From Oikopleura dioica (taxonomy: Eukaryota; Chordata; Appendicularia; Copelata; Oikopleuridae), in assembly GCA_907165135.1 (NCBI GenBank), contig OU015568.1:14578501-14642500 (forward strand): a DNA stretch of 64,000 nt, written 5' to 3'. The position numbers and the translations under genes were made by a program. A model generated the notes under the pieces. The model made no database searches, had not been told where the DNA came from, and worked only from the letters and a program-made list of their open reading frames with translations. This document shows, in pieces, positions 51,113 through 61,436 of this stretch (position 1 is the stretch's first letter; each line of letters starts with the position of its first letter).

Positions 51113-53591
51113 CTAGTCAAAATCCAGATCATCGTAGCTGCTCAGAACACCTCGTGCATCTTGAAGAACTTTATCTTTGTACTCCAACTTTTTCTGAAAC
51201 ATGAAGGTCAATAAAAAAATGAAAATAAAGATCACAAACCGTGAATATGTATTTCTGGCGTTCAAATTCTTTTCTCTCAAGTTCTTGCGCGGCTTTCATT
51301 CGATTCATCTCCCGCATCCATTTTTCTTTCTCACGATGAAATACTTGCCTGATTAAATTATTAATTGAATGGCGAACTGGGCCTGTAATTTGAACATCAA
51401 TTTTAAGTGCTTACCTTTCATTCGCTATTTCATTTTTCATCTCCATCATCGCCATTTCGAGGCCTTGCTTTTGCACTTGCAGATTTTTAACTTGATTTGT
51501 CATCAGTTCTACAATTCGTTGATTTTGAATAGCTCCCATGGGTCCGTTACTCGCTACTTCAGGCTCACTTGATTTTTGGTATGAAAATGTAAATTCTTAT
51601 CGATTCGTACCTATGCAAAGAATAGTTCATCAGTGGTTCCTTGGGCAGGAAGGTTCTCTCTGGTCGCTGGCCAATTTTCATCTCAATTTTATTTTGACCC
51701 TTTACTACCGGTCCTCGTTGACCTGGGCTCGTCACCGTGTCTAAGGCCGGGTTTGACAGTGATCGTTGAGGCGATCTTGGAAAGTTTCTCGGCAACGTTG
51801 CGGATTGGCCGTACCCGTTCATCGTTATTGACGAGCTGGAACAAGTCGAGTTTGTTGGAGAACTCGGCGCGGAGACAACATCGCTCATGTTGTCAGTCGA
51901 TTCTCGACGGGACATTCGAGTAACTGCAGATTTTGGGACATTGAGCTTCAACATTTGACCTTTTGTAACCAAGGGTCGGTCATTCTTGCTCTGCCCGAGG
52001 CCGCGGAGGTCAACTTGCTGACGGGTCGAAGAAGGACTGGCCAAGGACTCTTGTGAGGATCGACGCTGGTTGTATTTGTCGAAGAGGGACAGGGGATGTG
52101 GTTGTTGTTCACGTTGCTCTCGTTGTCGCAAGAGCTGAAAACATGATGAAAAGCGATTTTTAGAGGCGCTAAGTTACCTTTTGCTCCCGATTCTGTCTAT
52201 CCTTCAAAATCCTCTCCATCGTCAGCTGCCGCTTCAAAGCCGGTGGTTCTTCCGGTTGATTTGGATTTTGAAGAAAATCAGCAAGATTGCCTCGATTCCT
52301 CATGTCAGCAATTTGAATCGCGCTCTTTCCGTATTTATTTTCAGTTTCTGCATCGGCACCGAGGTTCAGTAAAATTCTCATTTCGGGATTCTTTTTTTAG
52401 ATTTTTTTTAAATCAGATGATCGAAAACACGGTTGAAAACAAGACTGTCTAATCCTAAATTGCGTCATTTTTCAACACTTGGAAAGTTAGGAGACGGATA
52501 TTTATGATTTTCTTGTCTGTCGGAGTTCCGTTCTCTTCCTTGATTTCAAAAGCAAAAATGACCCCTTTCCTGGCGAGAATGACTCGGTCATTGTTAAAGT
52601 CGCCCTTGTCCCAGCCAGCATCGCCGCAGACCTTCAACAATCCTTCATTCAAAAGCACCTTGTCCAACTTCGCCAATGTCTTCTCTAGCGTATTTCCAAA
52701 TCCAAGCGAAGTCATCGCCACCATGTTTCGCCAAAACTGGTCGGAGTCTGAGCCTCTGAATTTTCAATTCATTTTCAACCTGTCAACAGATGTTATTTTT
52801 GGTCCTACCGAACTAGCAACGATTCTAGCTGGTGCGGTCGATCTCTCAACGCAGCGGCGATGATGGATTTCACCATTTTTGAGCGACGAGCAGCTTGCCA
52901 GATTACTGAGATCAGCCGACCGCCAACGTGGCTAACAGTAGATGTAAGTTAGGGTTAGACTCGAGATGCTTGAAGAGAAGACCTATCGGTACATTGGAGA
53001 TGCTTACTTGAGGACAGCTCCGTTTGAGATTAGCAATCGTAAAATGGCCACAATGGGTGGCCCGTGATTTTCAGACAGCGCCACTTGCAGCACTGAATTT
53101 CCCTAGAGAATATTCTAAAAACTTGCAGAAGCGAAAACTTCTGAACCTTCGAGTTGACATAATTGATATCAGCGCCGCGGGAGATCAAGTATTCCACAGC
53201 TGAAACACGTTGTTCTGGATTCTCACGGAAGTAGACCAGATGGCACAAGGGGGAGTCCCTCCAGCCAGAAGAAGATGGAAATCCATCGAGCTGGATCAGA
53301 TCGGGGTTCTCGTGAAGCAATATCCTGGTCTGATTCATATCCGCAGTTCTTAAAGTTTCCATCCAAAATGAAATGAACTTATTATTCTTCCTTTTCGATT
53401 TGAAAATGGAAAAAAAATCCGAATCGATTTTTTAACCGAGTTTATTATTCAAAAAAATTCTAAGATTTTTTTCTTATCAGAAAGATCCCTTTTTTATTAA
53501 TTTAGCTCGAAAAAATTTACCTCATTGCAACCATAAATTGTTCATCTTGTTCTGTAAACGGCCTTGGCTCGCCATATTGCTCTCTTATCAT
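51113..53591 (-). CDS. Ankyrin-repeat protein with C-terminal coiled coil
   Basis: Exon 1 (53591-53521) starts MIREQYGEPRPFTEQDEQF and joins in phase 2 to the next exon. Ankyrin-like repeats follow (AVEYLISRGADINYVNSK; ISNGAVL). A segment without ankyrin signature comes next (FWRNMVAMTSLGFGNTLEKT, then DRVILARKGVIFAFEIKEEN). It joins in phase 0 to a further ankyrin repeat (MRILLNLGADAETENKYGKS). The C-terminal half has a Gln/Arg-rich coiled coil, a Ser-rich segment (SDVVSAPSSPTNSTCSS) and a final coiled coil ending in DDLDFD at 51113. No ortholog is recognised. The protein is probably a cytoplasmic scaffold. Confidence 0.65.
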
Positions 53592-54862
53592 AATTTCTTG
53601 GCAAAATAAAAATCTAAATAAATTTCTGCCGTGTTGTCTCTGTTGCAGCGATTTGAAAGTGATAAGGTCAACTTGGCCGCTGCTCCGCGTCAGCCATCGT
53701 TAGCACCTCAAACGGGCCCATCCCAAGCCACATGCCTTCGAAATCCCCAGCTGATTTCAAAACGAAAACATGTGATTACTTTTGAAGACCTTTGGTAGAA
53801 ATAACCATTTATCGATCAGACACAATGCTAAAATTTCCTCACAGCAGTTCACCATCTGGGCAGCGTAACTTCCTCAGTCTTCCTGCTCGTTATTGAAATT
53901 TCTTTCATTGATTCTGATACCATGAACTGACTTTTCTTAATCCCCAAGTCAGACAAGGCGGAATTTCGTACAGTCATGATGAACCATTGGAGCAATACAA
54001 ATAAGGTGAATTAGGAGAATCACCTCTTTCTATTGAAAATATTATTATATATATATATATACATATTATATTATATTTATTATTAAAATATTATTATATA
54101 TAATAATTTATGTATAATTGAATAAATGCTGATATTGAATTGGCGCGGTGGTTTTTATCTGAGGCTGAGATCTTGCTCTAACTTTATACAAATTCCGTGC
54201 GGTCTGCATTACAATGCGTTTTGGTTTTTGGCAACGCCCGGCCTAAACGGAGCTCGGCCTTTCCAATTTGAATCTCTCTGCAAGAATTTCTGATTTCCGC
54301 GATTGTGCGCCCAATCTGGCACGGGAAGACAATTCCAGCTAAGGATAACAGCATAACTAGCTTTTGGCTGACTTCAGGAAAGGGCAAATCCGATCGGCCA
54401 TATTCCAGAGGTTTTATTCCGGATTCTGAATTTATTGCCTCGAATTATCAATTTTCAAATCAACGAAGACAAGAGCAAAATAACGGCGAATTTCAAAAAT
54501 AGAAATCTGCTTACGAAAGACGTTCTACGGGAAAATCTGGGCTAACGTTTGTTTTGATTTGTTTTGTTTCTGCCGGATCAGACTGTTTTAGCAACAACGG
54601 CCACTTCCGATGAGCGATAAACCTCTCCACCCTTTTTCGTCTTAGCCTTGCTTTTTTTTCAGCCGCTAAATCAGAATCCACGAGGCAGATTTGTTCAATT
54701 TTTAGCATCTGATTTATTTACAGTTTTGTTTCTAGTCGTTTTCTTTTTGTGTTGTTTTCTTTTGAAGAAGGCGCACGGCGGATAGTATCAGATAAAATAA
54801 AGAAAATAGATAAATGAAGCAGAAAATGGGAGAAGGAAGAAATATTTTATCAACAATAATCT
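53592..54862. other. Intergenic region with AT microsatellite
   Basis: About 1.3 kb lies between two minus-strand genes. I see no supported exon. An AT/TTA-rich simple repeat (ATATATATATATAT and derivatives) lies at about 54037-54125. The remainder shows short ORFs without protein-like character. Confidence 0.4.
54037..54125. repeat. AT-rich microsatellite
   Basis: The run consists almost only of A and T, beginning with repeated AT dinucleotides and continuing as TTAT/TATTA variants. Confidence 0.9.
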
Positions 54863-57800
54863 TCAGCCTTCGAATTTTAGACTGTGGTCGGTTTCCACGT
54901 GGCGTCGCAAGTCGACCTGAAGAATTTTTTAGTTAGAAAAAGGTTGGAAAGAGCTGAATTTTACCTTTCGCTGGAAAGTATTTGGGCAGATTCGGCAGGC
55001 AAAGGGAGCAATATTGTCGTGTTTTCGCATATGCGTTATGAGATTCGAGCTCTGGGAGAAGGATTTTCCACAGACACGGCACTTGTGCGGCTTTTCCCCT
55101 GAAAGAAATGGTTAGGAACAAATTTGGGGGAGAAGAAAATTGGAATGGGGCGGGCTGAGCAAATTGTTTCCAAAACAGGCGAAAATCAAAAACTTCATTG
55201 TACGTGTTGCGACTAGAATTTTACATTAAACAAAAAAGACGTTTCTATTTATGCAACAATGTTTACGATTTGACACCTACGGAGCCACAATCCCCGCCAA
55301 AAACATTAATTCCCCAAATAAACCCTTCAATCTCCCTCTCTCTCTCTTTCCTGAAGTCACTAGAACTACCTACGGCACTAGAAATTTATATAATTAGTAT
55401 GGTTTGTTCAGCCTCCACGCCGGCGGTGTAAAAATATTTGCCGTTGTGGTGTAAATTAGTGGGGATCATAAATCGCCAAAAATTCGCAAATCCAGATTCA
55501 GTGGCACTCAAAAAAGTGCTAAAACCGAGCCCACAAAAATCTCAATTTACGTTTCTATTTAGCGCCGCCAAAACCGCACTCTAGGATTTTTTCTAGCGCC
55601 GATTTTTCTTCAGAAAACATTCTGCCAAAAAAGAAAATTGATAAAACAGGTTAAAATTACCAATTTTTTGGTAACTTTCTACAGAAAAAAGGCTAATTAT
55701 TCCTGTCCCCCGTAAATTTTATGTTTTTATTCTTTAGTACAAAACTGGTTATTTGCCAAAAATTGATAAGAATACAAAACAAGGGTGTGCATTTTCGCGG
55801 GTGCGAAATCATCTGCGATTTGCAGATTTTGGACTTCAACAAATCCGAAATCCGATTTTTGTAAAATTAAAATCGCATTTTTCGTGCGCAGTCGGCGCGC
55901 AGCCCCACCTTGTCAAGAGATAAAGCGACATAAATACTAAATAGCCAATCACCCGCTGTGGAAGGTGATAATCGCCTGCCGTGATCGGATTTCGCCAGAG
56001 AGCGGGCTCGAGTACTCACTTCCTTTTTATCAACAGACCGCGCCTCTCTATATCTCCACTCGTATAAATACTTAAACTTCAAAACCTCTTCTATCAAAAA
56101 GCCAAAATCCGCAGCACGAAACGAAAAAAATCTAATTTGATAATCAATCTAACGAATTTCGTATCGCCCCTTTTTTTGATTATCTAAATATACAGCGCAG
56201 TATATTTTCAAAACAAAAGTTCCGAAAACGGGCGGTAGACATCACCAATCCCAGCTTTCAGGCTCACTTTTTTTAAAATTTTAAAGTGACACCCTTATTC
56301 TTTACGATGCCGTAAGACAAATTAAATCGAGAAGCCGACTGCGGCTTGGAGGTTTGAGAAGAGAAAGCCGCGCGAAGCGCGGCTTCATTCTCGTTTCTCG
56401 AAGCCGCAGGTGGCTTTTTGATTTCATTTGTCTCGCGCCCTCGTAAAGAATAAGGGTGTCGCGAATCGCGATGCAAATAAAAAGATAAAAATTATCTTGA
56501 AAATAAGGTTAACCCTTCCGATCGCGTCGAATTTCGCGATTTTGCGATTTGGCGAAGAAATGGAACTAAATTTAATTTATTTCCAGAACGGAAATGTAGG
56601 AAAATGGTTAATCTGAAAAGCAATTTCCGGATGGGACAAGTGATTGTTGCGGGCGCGCCATCGGGGCGACGAAATCTTGTCTCGAAGGGATTTTCCCAAA
56701 AATCGCCACAGCTGGATTAACCGACCGCCCGAGCCGACCACAACAACTGATTCGTATATCCACCCGCTCAGTAGGACCTTCCTCCGGCTTCAGATTACAT
56801 TTTCAAAAACCATTTTTCGAAAACATTTGAAAAAGCGGCAAAACAACAGGTGTCGGCATATCAGAGCAGTTTGTCAAATTTCGCCTTTCTTTCAAAATTA
56901 ATTAATTTAATTCAATCTGGCGAAAATATAATATTTTGAGTCTCACTCTTGTCGCGTGTGATTTTGGGGAAAACACGGAGCGCCATTTTGATTTAATCAT
57001 TGTTGCTTGATTTCAAAAGACAATCGAAATTGCTTTCAATAGAGGAGAAAAGGGAAGAACGTGGTGGTACCTGTGTGGGTGTAGGTATGCTTCTTCATGT
57101 CTGATTTTTGGTGGAATCGTTTGCCGCAGAATTTGCACGGAAATGGCCTGAAATATAGCTAAATAAGCAAAATCACTAGAAATTTTTCCTAAATTTGACT
57201 TCGAATAATAAATCAACGAAGACGCGCGAAGCGCGGCTTCTTTCCAATTGGAACTCGAAGCCGCAAGCGGCTTCTCGATTTAATCAGTCTTTTAAAGATT
57301 GAATATTAAAATAGATTGCAGCATTTTAGGCTGAAAAAAGCCGCGCTTCGCGCGTCTTAGCTTATTTTTTTACTCGAAGCCGCAAGCGGCTTCTCGACTT
57401 GAATAAAAAATCTTATTCTTGTGGTTTACCGTGTATCTGTGTGAATCAGAAGATGAGTGGACAGAGTAGAGCTCCGCTTGAATTGTTTGTTGCAAATATG
57501 GCACTGGAATATTTTGAGCCCATTGTGTCTTGAAACCGAGGGTTGATGAACTCCAAGTTCGATCTGCGAAGTGCGTATTTGAGGCGTTATTCCGTGCACC
57601 CGACGAGAGTGAATCTGAATTCAAAAAGTCAAGAATTGGCATCATTTCTTTACGAAAATCGCAAGGAAGATAATCGTCAAAATGGGATTGATGGCGGCGC
57701 AGAGGATTTTGCGAAAAAAGTGGCCCACTGCGCTAATGTGTTATACACACAGCCCGCTCTGGGCGCAAATTGGATTCGTAAATTTAAATCCAAACGCCAA

Positions 57801-60800
57801 AAAAATCGAAACAAGCGAGGGATCTTCTGTGATCCAAAAACAAATCGAAAGAGTTCGCGAAAAATCTTGAATACCGGACGGTACACCCTTAAAATCTAAT
57901 TGTGGCTTTTTCAGTAATAATCAAAGTTTGTGGTCGATTTTTATTAAAAAAAGGGGGAAAATCGTTCAACACGTTATGAAAAAAATTCCTGAAAACAAGA
58001 ATATTTGAAAACAAGATTCCTGCGGGGATTATCTCATCCCACTTTCTCTTTTTATCCGGAATGAGGCAAAAGCGGCGCCGCGGAGCCTGATTTATCAAAT
58101 CACCGCTGAGAATCTGTGCTAGGTGGCGCTTCGAGCCGTGATTTCTCGCGCGCTGATTCGCCGACGCGCGCCAGAGTACGAGATTAAAAAATTTAAAGCG
58201 GAATTTCGAAAAATTCCAGCGCGTGTCAGATCAGCCCGGCTATAGATAACCTCAAGTTGGCAATATCTTCTGGATCGGATTAGGCTTGCTACAGATTTGA
58301 CACAGCATATCACGTGATTTAGAGGGGCCTTATCAGATTTATTCCCGACTGAGAAGTTACGAGACTTTTCGAGCCAAAAATACACAATCAGCTAAACAAT
58401 TTTTTACTCAAGTCTTTTACGGTCACTTAAAAATAGAAAAATGCTGCATTTTTCATTTTTAAAACTTTAGTTTTTAGCTGAGATTCGATTTAGAAAGGCG
58501 TTAAAAAGCCGCTTGGATTGGTAAGTCGACAGCTCGGTGTGTGCGCGAGTCAGTGTTACAAGCGGAATTACACGCGCATTTGTGATTTGTAACATTACGC
58601 GGATTATATAAGGGTTTAACTCACCTCTAACCCGTGAGAGGTGGTGAAGATTTTTTGGCAGACGGGACAGGAGAACATCGGCTGCGGCTGGGACAGATCC
58701 TGGGCAATCGTTGTCACGCCGCCGAGAGTTGGGCCAAGGGAAAGAGTCGGTGTTGCTGGATTGCTACTCGAGCACGTCATTGAGCTCGAACAGGGCGTGG
58801 AGCATCCGGGCTGAAGAGGGAGAGGAGGTGGGGAAGACGCCGACTCCGCTTTCTCTAAAACGGAAATATAATGATAAATATAAATTCGGCTCGAGAAAAA
58901 ATGCTTTGATTATTTTCTGGCGGAAGATGACGCCCCCGCGGCGGATTTTGGACGCTCGCAGCCGGGGGAAATGACGAAAATAAACGATTTTATAATAAGT
59001 ACTCTAAATTTTTGGCTATTCTTGCCGAATCGAGGTTTTTTATTACTGGTCGACTTATAGTATCGGCCACGCAGTGGCCGATTTCTCTAGAAAATCTTCG
59101 AATCCGACCCTTTTTCTTAACCCAGTCGCGTAATTTAGGCCTTTTTCTACCACCAGCAGGTTAAGATTTTTTCGAGTCAAAAAGAAGTTAAAAAGAAAAG
59201 ACTTACGAGTGATTTCTGACGGACTAGCTGGAGCATTAGAAATGATCGGACTTGTCGAATCGCTGAGGGAGGCATTTCGGGCTTGCGATTGAAGTTTGGC
59301 CAAGAGAATGGACTGTAAGTTTAAGCGGGACGGCTCTGAAGTGATCGGCGAGCTGCGATTCGACTATCACAAGGGTCCACAAGAGTGCGCGTGCGAGTTA
59401 ATCTCTTTCAAATTGGTATGATTTTTCGCTTGCTTGGACCTTTTCCTTTGGATCGACGGAGATGGAGCTTTTTGGCGAGTCGAGATCTCCTGTTGAATCG
59501 GAGGAGGATGGCTTCGGCTCTGATTTGACTTGAGTTGCGGGTGGATGCGCGGAAGGAAGGAGAGCCGATTGATAAGAACTTTGAAGGCGCTGGATCAGGG
59601 CGTTGTTCACAATGCTCGTTTGGTTCAAGAGATTCAACGCGTTTGGCTCTAGAAAGACGGCGATTATGATTGCAAATATGTCACGACTTACGATTCGCAG
59701 AAGCAGTTCTTTGAAGAATTTCTCGTCTCGCCATGATTTGCGCCTCCACCTGAAGCTGATGAAGTTGAGCTGCTTGTACTTGAGCCTGAGCCTGCGCCTG
59801 AATTCTCGCTGCCAGAAGAGGAAGAGCTCCGGGGAGCATTCCGGGAAGTGATCCCATCAGAGTGGGAATCGGAAGTGACGTTATCGGGGCTTGTTTGAGA
59901 GCTAGAAATGTTGAATTTATTTTTAATCGATTTTGCTTATTATCTTGAGTGAAAGTTTAAGTTTATCTCAGTCAGTCGTTTTAGTCTCTTTAGTCTGGAT
60001 TTATGTTTGTTTATCTCAATTTTATTTTTCTATCAGAGGAAAAAAGCGGAAAAGCATAAAGTGGTCGGATAAGCGCGCCGGATAACACCCACCACAAACA
60101 ACTTCTCAACCTTCTTCCGCCACGCGAAAGACTCCCCAGCTGGTTGCCTCAATTTCAGGCAAAAATGATCAAGGGGATTAGTTCAAATTTGGAAATCTGA
60201 AATTCAAGACTTAGAAATGAATGAAATTATAAAGAAAAATTATAGGAATTAATTTTTCCAGGAATAGAAACTTATTTGGGCTGAATGAGATAAAGGAAAT
60301 TCGATTAACGACTCATACAGGATGAAAATTATAGACAGTAAGGACGTGCTCACCTTCGACAGTAAGCTCCGAAACGGAGCTTGCACCAGAAATGGAGTCA
60401 CCAACAGATGTGGGCCTTTTAAGTCCGTCAGACATCTCAAACGGACGCCAAATGCTCGAGCTCGCTAGAACATACTTGATTCATATGTCCATGCATTTCA
60501 CTATCATCACCATATCTCGCTCTAACCTCTTTTGGCCTGATGACCAGAAATTTGGCGAAAAAAGCGTTTGTTTGCATTTTTTGCCAAATTTCTGGTCATC
60601 AAGCCAGGACGGGTTAAGCAGAAGGAACACCAAAACAAAAGCATTTTTTATAAAATCAAAATTTTCAACCCCAAAGTTTTCAGTCTAAATTCTAGTCAAA
60701 ATAAGTCTGTCTATTATCGCTAATTTGTATGGGCTCATCACGACGCACCTGGACGCTTACAGTCGCCAAAACATTGCTCGACAAGTCATTTTTGCCTTCG

Positions 60801-61436
60801 CGAAAAAAAAAAAAATCAGAAACGACAAATTGACCGCCAAACCACTGTTGTTTAGAGTTTAAGTTTTTACGCGAATTTAATCGTGTAAGGCGCGCCTGGA
60901 CTAATTAGAGCTTGTTACGAACTTAGCTTTTTTTTCGAGGTTCGAAAATTTGGAATTGAATAGTTGTTGATTTCATAATTTTTAAGAGTGTATTCAAAAC
61001 AAAAATCATAATTTGATTTCATGGGATTTAAATTTAATGGTCTCCCAATCGATTAAGATCAGTTATTGAGATAGAAGTTTTAACTGTAAGTTAGGGTTAG
61101 GGTTTGGAAAAGGAGAGATATCTAAGTAAATTTTCTAGCCTTATCCACATTCTAACCCTCAATACCCTTCTTTTATTTGAAAAACTAGGAGTGATAAGTC
61201 AATTTTTATCGTAAATTCATCATTTTTCGCTTGGGAAGCCCTTAGAAAATCCAAGTTTTCTTCGCCAAATAAGAACATTGAACACCAAACACCACGAAAA
61301 CACAGAAAATCTCAACTGTACCTGGTAAAGCTGGACTGTGAAAGTTCTGATAAGGCATCGGAATCACAGCAGGAGGTTTAGGAACTCCAGGGATTTGAGA
61401 GTGCAGGAGATCGTTTTTGATGATTTGCTCGGTCAT
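54863..61436 (-). CDS. GFI1: GFI1/senseless-type C2H2 zinc-finger transcription factor
   Basis: GFI1/senseless proteins are DNA-binding repressors in neural and blood lineages. Five fingers match the GFI1 order: finger 1 [14 protein letters not shown] (exon ending about 58627), finger 3 [20 protein letters not shown], finger 4 [17 protein letters not shown], finger 5 [20 protein letters not shown], finger 6 [15 protein letters not shown] (stop 54863-54865). The place of finger 2 is taken by residues with no Cys pair. The N-terminus ([17 protein letters not shown] at 61436, or [13 protein letters not shown] at 60435) lacks the vertebrate SNAG start. It is followed by Gln/Ala-rich (59692-59901) and Ser/Pro-rich exons. 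Two first exons, both ending in phase 1, fit the same acceptor at 59901. The intron 59403-59313 needs a GA donor. Introns carry palindromic MITEs. Confidence 0.87.
56288..56460. mobile_element. Palindromic MITE in a GFI1 intron
   Basis: The ends GACACCCTTATTCTTTACGA (56288-56307) and its exact reverse complement (56441-56460) enclose a further palindrome made of AAGCCGC/GCGGCTT blocks. There is no ORF and no clear target duplication. Confidence 0.75.
57219..57397. repeat. Inverted pair of palindromic GC-rich repeats
   Basis: GAAGACGCGCGAAGCGCGGC (57219) is inverted as AAGCCGCGCTTCGCGCGTCT (57338). CTCGAAGCCGCAAGCGGCTT occurs at about 57254 and again at about 57373. The same blocks occur in the MITE at 56288, so this is probably a related or decayed element. 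Confidence 0.75.
60354..60435 (-). CDS. Alternative first exon of the GFI1-like gene
   Basis: ATG at 60435 opens [17 protein letters not shown]. The exon continues to a GTGAGC donor (exon end 60354) in phase 1, the same phase as the 61436 first exon and the acceptor at 59901. Two promoters with two N-termini are inferred. Confidence 0.55.
60538..60601. repeat. Perfect 19-bp-arm hairpin in a GFI1 intron
   Basis: TGATGACCAGAAATTTGGC (60538-60556) is exactly inverted at 60583-60601. A-rich and T-rich flanks lengthen the stem toward a loop around GCGTTTGTTTGC. It could be a miRNA-like hairpin or a small foldback repeat. Confidence 0.7.
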
